Virus record (IMG/VR): IMGVR_UViG_3300042864_000637
Span: 1-32,375 of that record
Length of the DNA stretch: 32,375 nt
Reading direction: 5' to 3' (one strand)
From: a virus
The stretch's first letter is position 1. Every line of letters starts with the position of its first letter. Shown in pieces: positions 1-6,623 of the stretch. A program made the translations under genes and the position numbers. The notes below the pieces were generated by a model. That model saw only the letters and a program-made list of their open reading frames with translations, did no database searches and was not told where the DNA came from.

Positions 1-1
1 C

Positions 2-598
2 GCTGGCGGCGTCGGCGCCTTTGCGGCCATGGGCCGGATCTACGGCATCAACCTGCCCGAGAGCGAGGCCAGGAAGATGGTGGACGCCTGGCGGCGGGCG
101 AACTCCTGGTCGGTGCCGTTCTGGCAGGGGCTGGAGGAGGCATACACGCGGGCGATACGGAACCGCGGGCATGAGTTCACCGCCGGACGCATCACTTATT
201 TGTTCGACGGCCAGCATCTTTGGTATGCTCTGCCTTCCGGCCGCGTCCTCTGTTATCCCTTCGCGCGGCTTGAGCCCGAGGGCGTCACCTATGCGAAAGC
301 CTCCTGGAAGCCCGCCGCGGACGCGACAGAGTGGCCCCGCGCGCGGCTCTGGAAGGGGCTCGCGTGCGAGAACGTGACCCAGGCCACCGCGCATGATCTG
401 CTTCGTCACGCCCTGCGCCAGCTAGAGGCCGAGGGTCACGACGTCGTGCTGCACGTCCATGACGAGGTGGTGGTCGAGACGAACGACCCGGAGGCGGCGC
501 AGGCCGCCATGCAGCGCATCATGTGTTCACCTCCAGCCTGGGCGGCAGGGATACCGCTCAACATCGAGGCTGCGGTGATGACACGCTACGGTAAATAG
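2..598 (+). CDS. DNA polymerase, family A, C-terminal part (cut by window edge)
   Basis: The reading frame is open to the left edge, so this is the last 198 residues of a longer protein. It begins within the family A motif B region (residues AGGVGAFAAMGRIYG, the glycine-rich end of the fingers O-helix). It ends with the palm motif C, VHDEVVVE, whose Asp-Glu pair binds catalytic metal. The stretch ENVTQATAHDLLRHAL just before motif C is also typical of phage polymerases. The product would replicate phage DNA. The stop at 598 is followed closely by the primase-helicase gene, so the two probably form one replication operon. An internal ATG at 29 is in frame but lies inside the conserved O-helix, so it is not the true start. 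The 3'-5' exonuclease domain, if present, lies outside the window. Confidence 0.93.
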   Translation, partial: AGGVGAFAAMGRIYGINLPESEARKMVDAWRRANSWSVPFWQGLEEAYTRAIRNRGHEFTAGRITYLFDGQHLWYALPSGRVLCYPFARLEPEGVTYAKASWKPAADATEWPRARLWKGLACENVTQATAHDLLRHALRQLEAEGHDVVLHVHDEVVVETNDPEAAQAAMQRIMCSPPAWAAGIPLNIEAAVMTRYGK

Positions 599-606
599 GG
601 GAGAGG

Positions 607-2922
607 ATGATGGACTTCGTAGAGTTCCTGCAAGGGCTCGCGCCCAAGGGTGAGACGCTGTTGGTGGTGCGGCAGAAGGCGGTCATGCGAGACGGTCAGC
701 AGGCGCTGCACGCTGACGGCACGCTGAAGTATACTTGGCCCGCCTTCCTGCCGTCCAAGCGGCGGCACGACGGCGGATCGTGGTACGGCAACACCGGCTC
801 TTTCATCATCGACCGCTTCATGGACGGCCAGCCGTCAGCGGCGGCGGCCTGCTGCGAATACGTCCTGGTGATGATGCTCGACGACGTGGGGACGAAGGCG
901 AAGACGCCGCCCCTGCCGCCGACATGGATCATGCAGTCGAGCGAGGACTCGTTCCAGTGGGGCTACGCCTTCGCGGAGCAGCCGACCAAGGGCGAATTCA
1001 CCGCGGCCATGACGGCCATCGCAGAGGCCGGCTACACAGACCCTGGTGCGGTCAACGCCGTCCGCAACTTCCGACTGCCTGGGTCGGTTAACGTCAAGCC
1101 TGGCCGCGACGGCTTCAAGGCGCGGTTGGTCGAGTTCCACCCCGAACGCGAGTTCACTCTCCCGCAGATCTGCGAGGCCCTGGGCGTCACGCCAGCGGCG
1201 GCCGACACGGCGTCCCAGAGCGTCTTCCGCCTGCGCGACACGGGCAAGGACGCGGTGCTGGAGTGGCTGAACGAGCAGGGCCTCGTCCTGTCGGCGGCCA
1301 ACCAAGAGGGCTGGCTGGGCGTCGTCTGCCCGAACGCCGCCGAACACACGACCGGCCAGAATGAGGCTCGCTACAACCCGATCAACCGCGCCTTCTGCTG
1401 CTACCACGGCCACTGCGAGCATCTGGACAGCAAGGCGTTCTTGCAGTGGGTCTGCGACCAGGGCGGCCCCCGCGCTGGCCACGGCCTGCGGGACGAGCTG
1501 CTGGCGGAGCAGATGGCCCGCACCCTCGACAAGCTGACGCCGACCGAAAACTTCCCCGACCGCGCCGCCGAGATCATCGCAGAGGTGGACCGCAAGGAGC
1601 TGGGCCGGGTCGAGAAGGCGGGCTGGTACGAACGCTTCGCCTATGTTCTCTCGGACGACTGCTATTTCGACTTGGAGGACCGGCGGGAGATCAGCCGCAA
1701 CGCCTTCAACGCGCTGTTCCGCCACATCCCCTGCCGGTCCATCCACAGCGGCAAGAAGATCGAGGCGTCCACCTGCTACGACGAGAACCGCCAGGCGATG
1801 GGCGCCCGCGTCCTGGTGGGCGTGACCTACGCCGCCGGCGAGAGCGTGCTGGTGTCGCGCAACGCCGAGGTCTACGGCAACCGCTGGGTCAACGCCCGTC
1901 CCGACGTGTCGAAGTCGCCTAGCGGCGATGTGACGCGCTGGCTCGACCATTGCCGCCGGCTGGTGCCGGATCCGCGCGACCTTGATCACATCTGGGACGT
2001 GATGGCGTTCAAGGTCCAGAACCCGCGCGTGAAGATCAACCACGCGATCCTCCACGGCGGCCACGGCGGCAGCGGCAAGGATACGATGTGGGCGCCGTTC
2101 ATGTGGGCGGTCTGCGGCCCGACGCTGGTGAACCGCGGCCTCATCGACGGCGACACGATCAACAGCCAGTGGGGTTACGCGCTGGAGAGCGAAGTCATCC
2201 TTCTGAACGAACTGAAGGAGCCGGAGGCGCGGGAGCGCCGGGCGCTGGCGAACCGGCTGAAGCCGATCATCGCCGCCCCGCCGGAATACTTGGTTGTGAA
2301 CCGCAAGGGCCTGCACCCTTACGACACCCTCAACCGCGCCTTCGTCCTGGCGTTCTCCAACGACATGATCCCGCTCACGCTGTCGAGCGATGACCGGCGT
2401 TGGTTTGTGATCTGGTCCACGGCGACCCGCATGGATCCGAAGGAAGCGTTGGCGATGTGGCGCTGGTACAAGGATGAAGGCGGCTTTGCTACCATCGCCC
2501 GCTGGCTGTACGCCCGCGACGTGTCGGCGTTCAATCCTGGCGCGGCGCCGCCCATGACGGACGTGAAGACGTCGCTGGTCGAGCATAGCATGAGCATGGC
2601 CGAGAGCGTCATCGTCGAGCTGGTGCGGGGGCGGCGGGGTGAGTTCGCCCGCGGCGTGATCGGCGGGCCGTTCCACGCGATCTGCGATCGCCTCCAGGCG
2701 GTGATGCCGTCGGGTGCGAAGGTGCCGCCCGCGGCGCTGCTGCACGCGATCCAAGAGGCCGGCTGGGTGGATATCGGGCGGGTGGACTCGGGAGAGTACA
2801 GGACGAAGAAGCACATATTCGCCGCGCCTGAGCTTGCGCGGGCTCTCAGCAAGAGCGACCTTCGGCGCATGATCGAGGAGCCCTCGGCGCCGAAGGTCGT
2901 GGATCTTAAAGTCGTGGGGTGA
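607..2922 (+). CDS. Phage primase-helicase (AEP/RepB-type primase plus SF3/D5-like helicase, DUF5906)
   Basis: A 771-residue two-part replication protein. The N-terminal ~200 residues look like an archaeo-eukaryotic-type (RepB-like) primase: an acidic strand MMLDDVG, then WIMQSSEDSFQWGYAF and NFRLPGSVNVKPG. A Cys/His-rich linker around residues 240-270 ends in FCCYHGHCEH and is likely zinc-binding. The C-terminal half is a superfamily 3/D5-type helicase. It has Walker A GGHGGSGKDT (K491), an acidic strand LLNELKEPE near 533-541, a sensor strand LAFSND (N585) and an arginine-finger segment SSDDRRWFVI (R597/R598). It would prime and unwind DNA for the neighbouring polymerase. Two ATGs lie in tandem at 607 and 610 behind a GGGGAGAGG ribosome site, and the second has the better spacing. 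The 3' end overlaps the convergent gene that ends at 2906 by 17 bases. The primase subfamily assignment is less certain than the helicase. Confidence 0.88.
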   Translation: MMDFVEFLQGLAPKGETLLVVRQKAVMRDGQQALHADGTLKYTWPAFLPSKRRHDGGSWYGNTGSFIIDRFMDGQPSAAAACCEYVLVMMLDDVGTKAKTPPLPPTWIMQSSEDSFQWGYAFAEQPTKGEFTAAMTAIAEAGYTDPGAVNAVRNFRLPGSVNVKPGRDGFKARLVEFHPEREFTLPQICEALGVTPAAADTASQSVFRLRDTGKDAVLEWLNEQGLVLSAANQEGWLGVVCPNAAEHTTGQNEARYNPINRAFCCYHGHCEHLDSKAFLQWVCDQGGPRAGHGLRDELLAEQMARTLDKLTPTENFPDRAAEIIAEVDRKELGRVEKAGWYERFAYVLSDDCYFDLEDRREISRNAFNALFRHIPCRSIHSGKKIEASTCYDENRQAMGARVLVGVTYAAGESVLVSRNAEVYGNRWVNARPDVSKSPSGDVTRWLDHCRRLVPDPRDLDHIWDVMAFKVQNPRVKINHAILHGGHGGSGKDTMWAPFMWAVCGPTLVNRGLIDGDTINSQWGYALESEVILLNELKEPEARERRALANRLKPIIAAPPEYLVVNRKGLHPYDTLNRAFVLAFSNDMIPLTLSSDDRRWFVIWSTATRMDPKEALAMWRWYKDEGGFATIARWLYARDVSAFNPGAAPPMTDVKTSLVEHSMSMAESVIVELVRGRRGEFARGVIGGPFHAICDRLQAVMPSGAKVPPAALLHAIQEAGWVDIGRVDSGEYRTKKHIFAAPELARALSKSDLRRMIEEPSAPKVVDLKVVG

Positions 2923-3109
2923 CGCGGCCCAGCGTCGCGTTGGACTGGATCCGGACGTCGCGGTTGCACCAAGTCCAACACGCGCCGTCCTCATCCTGGA
3001 AGCAGACCCACATAAGGTCTGCTTCCGGGCCGTAGTCGATCACCAGATGCGCCCACGCCTTCCCTTTAGGCGTGAGCAGCGGCAGGGGCGGGTTAAGCTG
3101 CGTCAGCAT
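2906..3109 (-). CDS. Conserved small phage protein, 67 aa, function unknown
   Basis: A 67-residue protein that ends the leftward gene chain. The core DYGPEADLMWVCFQDEDGACWTWCNRDVR, here spread over residues 26-53, resembles short proteins I recall from phages of alphaproteobacteria. No function is known to me. It is rich in Trp and acidic residues and has no membrane segment. Its ATG shares one base with the stop of the preceding gene (TGATG at 3107-3111), which indicates translational coupling. The 3' end runs 17 bases into the convergent primase-helicase gene, leaving no room for a separate terminator. Confidence 0.7.
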   Translation of the reverse strand: MLTQLNPPLPLLTPKGKAWAHLVIDYGPEADLMWVCFQDEDGACWTWCNRDVRIQSNATLGRVTPRL

Positions 3110-3324
3110 CAGCCGCCCCTGTATTCCAGCCCGGTGACGGCGGCGGCCTCTAGGATGTCCTTCGCTGACCGCACCAGCGTCTCGGCCAGCCGCAGCGCCT
3201 GTATGGGCGTCAGCTCGACCACGCGGTCATCCTTGTGGTCCAGGCCATGCAGGACGAGCTGCACCCGCTCGGGGTGGGCGTACGCGAAGGCTTCGCGCAC
3301 AGGACCCATGACGCGGTCGCTCAT
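3109..3324 (-). CDS. Hypothetical protein, 71 aa
   Basis: I choose the ATG at 3324 rather than an upstream in-frame start because it forms an ATGA overlap with the stop of the preceding gene, matching the chain around it. The upstream extension is only Arg-rich low-complexity sequence. The protein is soluble and mostly helical. Its middle reads VQLVLHGLDHKDDRVVELTP and its C-terminal half is a predicted helix (QALRLAETLVRSAKDILEAA). I do not recognise a family. The position suggests a small accessory protein of the early region. Confidence 0.65.
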   Translation of the reverse strand: MSDRVMGPVREAFAYAHPERVQLVLHGLDHKDDRVVELTPIQALRLAETLVRSAKDILEAAAVTGLEYRGG

Positions 3325-3539
3325 CGTGCGGCCTCTGCGGCGGCGTCGATTGCTTGCAGCAGGGCGAAGCACTGCCCCGCCCGGCGGCCTGCGTTGCTGG
3401 ACATGCGCGCGGCGTTTGGTTCAGGGACTCCGCTCCAGTCGTGTTGCATCCGGGTCTGCCAGACGCGGTTATCATCCACGATGGCGCGCAGCAGCGGCAG
3501 GAGATCGGCCGGTACGGCCACGTTGATCGTCTCGGTCAT
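3321..3539 (-). CDS. Hypothetical protein, 72 aa
   Basis: The ATG at 3539 is preceded by AAAGGA with suitable spacing, so I prefer it to the in-frame GTG at 3578. That GTG overlaps the upstream stop but has a poor ribosome site. The protein begins MTETINVAVPADLLPLLRAI and continues through helical sequence. The pattern of a short beta-like strand followed by helices is compatible with a small ribbon-helix-helix or similar fold, but I see no diagnostic residue. Its end overlaps the next gene by ATGA. Function unknown. Confidence 0.62.
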   Translation of the reverse strand: MTETINVAVPADLLPLLRAIVDDNRVWQTRMQHDWSGVPEPNAARMSSNAGRRAGQCFALLQAIDAAAEAAR

Positions 3540-3574
3540 TGTTCCGTATCCTTTGTCGGTTGCTTTTGTTTGCG

Positions 3575-3877
3575 TCACGCGCTGGCGATCTCGCGCACCA
3601 GCCGAGCGCCGGCGGGTGTCGCGGTCAGCTCGACCAAACGGCGGTCCATCATGGAGACGCGGCGCTTCAACAGGCCCAGCTCGACCAACTTGTCGGCGGT
3701 GCGCGTGACGACAGGCGCCGACACGCCCAGCGTGCGCGCCAAGATCTTGTTACTCTCGCCGGGGTACTCAGCCACCAGGGCCAGTATGGCGATCTGGCGG
3801 CAGGTCATGTTGGCGTCAGGCTGCGAGGCCAGAATGAACGCCTGCGCCTCGGGCGGGATGGTTAGGATGTCGGTCAT
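3575..3877 (-). CDS. MarR-like winged-helix transcriptional regulator
   Basis: A 100-residue protein whose core matches the MarR winged-helix fold. Helix MTCRQIAILALVAEYP is at about residues 24-39. The helix-turn-helix NKILARTLGVSAPVVTRTADKLVELGLLKR lies at about 43-72. The wing RVSMMDRRLVELTATPAG (about 73-90) has the paired basic residues expected at the DNA backbone. It is shorter than the usual 140-150 residues because the N- and C-terminal dimerisation helices are largely missing. The ATG at 3877 is preceded by GAAGGGA, and an in-frame start further up adds only unrelated sequence. It could bind operators in the phage genome or act on host genes. The palindromes at 8633-8817 are one possible target, but this is inference. 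Confidence 0.8.
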   Translation of the reverse strand: MTDILTIPPEAQAFILASQPDANMTCRQIAILALVAEYPGESNKILARTLGVSAPVVTRTADKLVELGLLKRRVSMMDRRLVELTATPAGARLVREIASA

Positions 3878-3891
3878 GTTGTGTCGTCCCT

Positions 3892-4200
3892 TCACGTTGT
3901 TGCGTATCTGCACGGGGCGCACAGTCGGTTATGCGCCCCCTCGCTGTCAAAGGTTTTCTTGCACCGCAGGCAAGCCCGCGGGGTAGTGTTGGGCTTCACG
4001 TCCAGCGGACGCTTCAGCCGGGCGCGGAATTGCGCTTGCGCTTGCGCCGTGCGGGTCTGGCTGGCCCACCAAGCGCTTAGGCCCTTGGCGGTGATGTTCC
4101 CTACCTCCTCGGCCAGTTGGTCCCATGTCCGGCCCTGCTGGCGGCCCTGCGTGACGATCTCCAGCCGCCGGGCGATGAAGTCACTAGCGTGGACCGGCAT
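3892..4200 (-). CDS. Putative DNA-binding protein: helix-turn-helix plus C-terminal zinc ribbon
   Basis: A 102-residue protein. The start at 4200 is set by a TGATG overlap with the preceding stop, and the longer frame upstream is Arg/His-rich antisense-like sequence. The N-terminal half (about residues 7-48) has a helix-turn-helix-like pattern, with TWDQLAEEVG followed by AKGLSAWWASQ. The C-terminus holds four cysteines in a zinc-ribbon arrangement, C77-x2-C80 and C94-x2-C97, in the context FDSEGAHNRLC. That Cys arrangement is common at the C-termini of small alphaproteobacterial and phage proteins. The layout recalls GcrA-like proteins, but I do not claim that identity. With the MarR-like gene just downstream, this part of the early region looks regulatory. 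Confidence 0.68.
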   Translation of the reverse strand: MPVHASDFIARRLEIVTQGRQQGRTWDQLAEEVGNITAKGLSAWWASQTRTAQAQAQFRARLKRPLDVKPNTTPRACLRCKKTFDSEGAHNRLCAPCRYATT

Positions 4201-4427
4201 CAGCACCCCCGCAGCGGCATGACGTTGCCGGTGGGCTGGCCGTCCCAGTCCTGCCGGCGCCAGTGCGGCGGCACCGTTTGGCCCTCCAGCAGCCGCGCCC
4301 GCTCGACTAGGTCGGGCATGATCAGCGCCAGTAGTTCCAGCGCCACGATGGCGCGGGCGGGGTCGCCCTCGGTGGCCATGGCGGCGGCCATGTCGGCAAT
4401 GGCCGTGAGGTCGTCGGTCAGGCTCAT
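4200..4427 (-). CDS. Hypothetical protein, 75 aa
   Basis: A small helical, acidic protein beginning MSLTDDLTAIADMAAAMATEG. It continues with a helix, ARAIVALELLALIMPDLVERARLLEG, and a short Trp-containing tail (PPHWRRQDWDGQPTG). It is joined to the preceding gene by an ATGA overlap and to the following one by TGATG. That is strong evidence of real, coupled translation. I do not recognise a family. There is no membrane segment or metal-binding motif. Confidence 0.65.
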   Translation of the reverse strand: MSLTDDLTAIADMAAAMATEGDPARAIVALELLALIMPDLVERARLLEGQTVPPHWRRQDWDGQPTGNVMPLRGC

Positions 4428-4669
4428 GACGTGGCTTTTGCTTTGGCCGCGGCAGCCTTAAACGGCGGAAGCTCTGGGAATGCAGCCCAATGCGTCCACC
4501 ATTTTTTGGTGGTAGCAGGACGCCCAGCCGCGTAGATAATAGTCTCGCCATACTCTAGTTCGGCAATAGCGGTAACAAGAACGCCGTCCAGTAAATCCGC
4601 AACAAATATGCGCTCCCCGTGCGGGATAGTTTCGATTGGGCGCCATTCAACGATGGATGTAAGGCTCAC
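4424..4669 (-). CDS. DUF551-like phage protein
   Basis: An 81-residue protein with the DUF551-type signature: an N-terminal WRPIETIPHGERIFVAD and a C-terminal WWTHWAAFPELPPF. In the family this is usually W-x-P-I-x-T-x-P-x-D/H-G near the start and T-H-W-x-P-L-P-x-P-P at the end. Function unknown; the family is frequent in early or accessory regions of phages. The start is a GTG at 4669, preceded by GGGAGAAAAGAA and overlapping the upstream stop as GTGA. The ribosome site lies within the last codons of the upstream coiled-coil gene. DUF551 domains are often found with Ea22-like coiled-coil proteins, which fits the three coiled-coil genes immediately upstream. Confidence 0.75.
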   Translation of the reverse strand: MSLTSIVEWRPIETIPHGERIFVADLLDGVLVTAIAELEYGETIIYAAGRPATTKKWWTHWAAFPELPPFKAAAAKAKATS

Positions 4670-4920
4670 TTCTTTTCTCCCGACAGTAAATTACGCGCCT
4701 TTATGACTGGCTCCATGTCTTGATCGCGCTTTTGTTTTTCTCTTTGGTATTTATGCGTCGTGTCGCCATATCTGTGCATGATCTCCGCTTCAAGATCATC
4801 GGCACATTCCTTCAGCGCCGCTCGCAGCCGCTCAATTTCGTCGGCGCCTTCATTTCGCAGCATGTTTTCGTCGGCGCTGGTGTGGATTCCGGCCCGCAGC
4901 CGCTTAATGATGTCGCTCAT
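4666..4920 (-). CDS. Coiled-coil protein, tandem paralogue 1 (MSDI-RLR family)
   Basis: An 84-residue, highly charged helical protein beginning MSDIIKRLRAG and containing ADEIERLRAALKEC, a coiled-coil heptad pattern. It ends SGEKK. It is the most diverged of three adjacent paralogues (the others start at 5111 and 5380) that share the N-terminus M-[ST]-D-I-x-x-R-L-R, an EIE-[KR]-L-R core and a G-E-K-[EK] tail. The start at 4920 forms ATGA with the upstream stop. GGAGAAAAGGA just before it comes from the last codons of that upstream gene. Similar short proteins are widespread in phages and resemble the N-terminal part of Ea22-like proteins. Function unknown. Confidence 0.7.
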   Translation of the reverse strand: MSDIIKRLRAGIHTSADENMLRNEGADEIERLRAALKECADDLEAEIMHRYGDTTHKYQREKQKRDQDMEPVIKARNLLSGEKK

Positions 4921-5111
4921 TCCTTTTCTCCTAGCGCATCGTTCGCGATGCGCCAATAGTCAGCCACATATGACATGGGGTGTGCGTCTTGCGTGCGCCT
5001 TTTAATCTCTCGCAGCGCCGCCCGCAGCTTTTCGATTTCCTGCGCCGCAGTTTCCATGTCGCCTTCGCTTGGTTCTGCGTCTAAACGCAGCCGCTCAACG
5101 ATGTCGCTCAT
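4917..5111 (-). CDS. Coiled-coil protein, tandem paralogue 2
   Basis: A 64-residue protein beginning MSDIVERLRLDAEPSEGDM, followed by AAQEIEKLRAALREI (coiled coil) and ending DALGEKE. The first ~35 residues are nearly the same as those of the gene starting at 5380 (VERLRLDAEP is identical), so the two arose by tandem duplication. The C-terminal part differs (YVADYWRIANDAL here). It is linked to both neighbours by ATGA overlaps. The GGAGAAAAGGAATGA junction at its end is repeated almost exactly at its own start. Function unknown. Confidence 0.72.
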   Translation of the reverse strand: MSDIVERLRLDAEPSEGDMETAAQEIEKLRAALREIKRRTQDAHPMSYVADYWRIANDALGEKE

Positions 5112-5380
5112 TCCTTTTCTCCCAGCGACGCGCGGGCTTCTTCAATTAACCACGCAGGAACACCGTCGTAAAAAGACCGGCGCATTTGTGCCCCGACAGT
5201 CATGCCGCCTGTGCCACGCTCAACCATGTAACCTGCATCGCAAGCATTCAGCACATCTTGCAGCGCCTCCCTCAGCCGGTTGCGCTCCTGGCGCAGCCGC
5301 TCAATTTCGGTAGCCGCTTCTTCCATGTCGCTTTCAGTAGGTTCTGCATCTAAGCGCAGCCGTTCCACGATGTCGGTCAT
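5108..5380 (-). CDS. Coiled-coil protein, tandem paralogue 3
   Basis: A 90-residue protein starting MTDIVERLRLDAEPTESDM. The coiled coil (EIERLRQERNRLREALQDVLNAC) is longer than in the other two copies. A middle insert contains Gly and Met residues (ERGTGGMTVGAQMRRSF), and the end is ARASLGEKE. The ATG at 5380 overlaps the upstream stop as ATGA, so I discard the longer upstream extension. This is the first of the three tandem paralogues in transcription order, and the pattern suggests duplication followed by divergence of the C-terminal half. Function unknown. Confidence 0.72.
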   Translation of the reverse strand: MTDIVERLRLDAEPTESDMEEAATEIERLRQERNRLREALQDVLNACDAGYMVERGTGGMTVGAQMRRSFYDGVPAWLIEEARASLGEKE

Positions 5381-5616
5381 GGGCGGGTCTCCTGCATGGT
5401 GGGCTTGGCGGGCGGTCGGACGGGCTCGCGCTTGTTGTGGTGCGACCATACGGCCTCAGCCTCGTCCAGTTGGCGGCCGAGGTCGGCCAGGATCCGCTGG
5501 ATGCGCCAGTGTTCTTCCCAGCCTTCGGGGGCCTGCCGCAGCAAGTCCTCATGGACGGCGATGGAAGCGCACAGCACGCGGATCGTCCTAAACGGTGGCG
5601 GTGTGGTGCGGATCAT
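5377..5616 (-). CDS. Hypothetical protein, 79 aa
   Basis: A soluble protein of 79 residues if started at the ATG at 5616, which forms an ATGA overlap with the stop of the small membrane protein gene upstream. An in-frame TTG at 5622 sits 7 bases from a GGAGG and is a real alternative, adding two residues. The middle is helical with many Glu/Arg/Trp residues (HEDLLRQAPEGWEEHWRIQRILADLGRQLDEAEAVW). The C-terminus is Pro/Arg-rich. I do not recognise a family. Confidence 0.62.
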   Translation of the reverse strand: MIRTTPPPFRTIRVLCASIAVHEDLLRQAPEGWEEHWRIQRILADLGRQLDEAEAVWSHHNKREPVRPPAKPTMQETRP

Positions 5617-5735
5617 GGCCAACGATCATCCTCCGCGTCGATACGGCGCAGCAGGATGTATCCGGCCAGCAGTGCCAGCCCGATGGCGGCCAGCAGGACG
5701 GCCAGCCCTAGCTTGATCCAGTCAATTACTTCCAT
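5613..5735 (-). CDS. Very small single-helix membrane protein, 40 aa
   Basis: This short gene encodes MEVIDWIKLGLAVLLAAIGL, continuing ALLAGYILLRRIDAEDDRWP. One hydrophobic helix spans roughly residues 8-29, with a short acidic N-terminus and an RR-containing charged C-terminus. The positive-inside rule suggests the C-terminus is cytoplasmic. The ATG at 5735 has an AGGGGG ribosome site about 10 bases upstream, and the stop overlaps the next ATG as ATGA. Tiny membrane proteins in phage early regions often act on host envelope processes or superinfection, but nothing here shows which. Confidence 0.65.
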   Translation of the reverse strand: MEVIDWIKLGLAVLLAAIGLALLAGYILLRRIDAEDDRWP

Positions 5736-5833
5736 TGCGGTCTATCCCCCTTGTGTGTAACGGTACCTGTGGCGGTGCTGCGGTGGTCGCGCCCGCCGTG
5801 CGCTGTGGCCGTCCTCCCCCATGGCCCGCGCAT

Positions 5834-5874
5834 CGCCCGGCCCGTCACGTTCGTCCCGCGTGACGGGCCGGGCG
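5834..5874. terminator. Strong GC hairpin (16-bp perfect stem)
   Basis: CGCCCGGCCCGTCACG at 5834-5849 pairs perfectly with 5859-5874 around a 9-base loop. It lies just downstream of the stop at 5880 on the leftward strand and before the next leftward gene at 5735. No T-run follows on either strand, so it is not a standard intrinsic terminator. It may be a factor-assisted terminator, an RNA-processing or stability element, or a protein-binding site. Confidence 0.5.
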
Positions 5875-5879
5875 GCGGA

Positions 5880-6095
5880 TCACGGAAGCCGCACCCGGAC
5901 ATCAATCCCGACCGCGTAGAATATGACGGCCTTCGCGCGGTCCTCATCGTCATATTCGACGGTGATCCGGTCGGGGTGCGTGCGCTCGTCCGCTATGGTG
6001 ATGCCGTCGCGCGCGGCCCGCCATTGGGCGTAAAGCGCGGCCCGGTAGCGTTGCAGATCGTCGCCCCGAAAGCGGTGGTGCATGTCTTCGCTCAT
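5880..6095 (-). CDS. Hypothetical protein, 71 aa
   Basis: A small soluble protein beginning MSEDMHHRFRGDDLQRYRAALYAQWRAARDGI, so helical at the N-terminus. It ends in a beta-like segment (ITVEYDDEDRAKAVIFYAVGIDVRVRLP). An AAGAGGGGA ribosome site precedes the ATG at 6095. The start also overlaps the stop of a 23-codon gene upstream as ATGA. A 16-bp perfect hairpin follows its stop directly, which may mark the end of a transcript. No family recognised. Confidence 0.63.
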   Translation of the reverse strand: MSEDMHHRFRGDDLQRYRAALYAQWRAARDGITIADERTHPDRITVEYDDEDRAKAVIFYAVGIDVRVRLP

Positions 6096-6163
6096 GGTGT
6101 TCCCCTCTTGCGTAGGACGGCCGCGGCGATGGCCACGGCGCGGATGAGTAGGTCTAGGATCAC
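6092..6163 (-). CDS. Micro-ORF, 23-aa hydrophobic peptide
   Basis: The peptide reads MILDLLIRAVAIAAAVLRKR followed by GTP. It has a short hydrophobic helix and a basic C-terminus. The evidence that it is translated is positional. Its GTG start overlaps the preceding stop as GTGA at 6160-6163, and its stop overlaps the next start as ATGA at 6092-6095, filling the gap between two coupled genes exactly. The ribosome site (GAGCGGA) is weak. The reading could also be chance, with the downstream gene using its own good ribosome site. Confidence 0.4.
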   Translation of the reverse strand: MILDLLIRAVAIAAAVLRKRGTP

Positions 6164-6375
6164 GGTGCGTTAGTCCGCTCGGCCATCATGCCATGCAGGT
6201 GCGCCAGTGTGCTGCTGGCGTCCTCGCAAAGCCAATGCAGCCCCATCACAACGCCTTGCGGGAGGCGGGCGATTTCAGCGTCCGCGTGCAAGGCTTGCAG
6301 CCGGTCCAGAATGGACGCGAGACGCCCGCCAATGGCGGCGGCGTTGATGGCGGCGGGTGTGGGTCGGTCGGTCAT
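6160..6375 (-). CDS. Hypothetical protein, 71 aa
   Basis: I place the start at the ATG at 6375, which overlaps the upstream stop as ATGA and has GGAGGAG at about 8 bases. An in-frame start six codons upstream lacks such support. The protein is helical and His-containing (GGRLASILDRLQALHADAEIARLPQG, then LHWLCEDASSTLAHLHGMMAE). No Cys/His arrangement is convincing as a metal site. Family unknown. Confidence 0.65.
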   Translation of the reverse strand: MTDRPTPAAINAAAIGGRLASILDRLQALHADAEIARLPQGVVMGLHWLCEDASSTLAHLHGMMAERTNAP

Positions 6376-6608
6376 GCCAGATACTCCTCCCATGCGGCGA
6401 CGATAGCGTAATCCGGCGGCAGCGCGTCCCTGTCGTGCGGATCCGCGCGGTAGTGCTCGCGGGCGTTGTGCAGCAGGCTGGCCAGGGCTTCATCCGGTTC
6501 GGGATCATGCGCGGTCGAGTAGGCCAGCGTGTCGCCCTGCCATAGCTCGACACTGGCGACGGCGCCGCATGCATCGCGGCGCCAGATGACGATGGGATAG
6601 TAGCTCAC
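6372..6608 (-). CDS. Hypothetical protein, 78 aa
   Basis: Begins at a GTG (6608) preceded by AAGGGGAG. The sequence MSYYPIVIWRRDACGAVASVELWQG looks like beta strands. The rest is acidic and helical (EPDEALASLLHNAREHYRADPHDRDALP), ending DYAIVAAWEEYLA. It resembles small alpha/beta phage proteins in composition, but I do not recognise a family. It is coupled to the following gene by an ATGA overlap. Confidence 0.65.
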   Translation of the reverse strand: MSYYPIVIWRRDACGAVASVELWQGDTLAYSTAHDPEPDEALASLLHNAREHYRADPHDRDALPPDYAIVAAWEEYLA

Positions 6609-6623
6609 GGTGCGTTGCTCCCC

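Noticed and set aside
835-2994. 719-codon open frame on the minus strand opposite the primase-helicase
   Set aside because: Arg/His/Val/Ala-rich shadow of a GC-biased gene. The plus-strand product has clear helicase motifs.
3892-4551. 219-residue version of the zinc-ribbon protein
   Set aside because: The first ~117 residues are Arg/His/Pro-rich and read against two well-supported genes. The start at 4200 has a TGATG overlap.
5742-5822. 26-codon minus-strand frame upstream of the 40-aa membrane gene
   Set aside because: No ribosome site. The Arg/His/Pro-rich product looks random, and it overlaps the duplicated leader.
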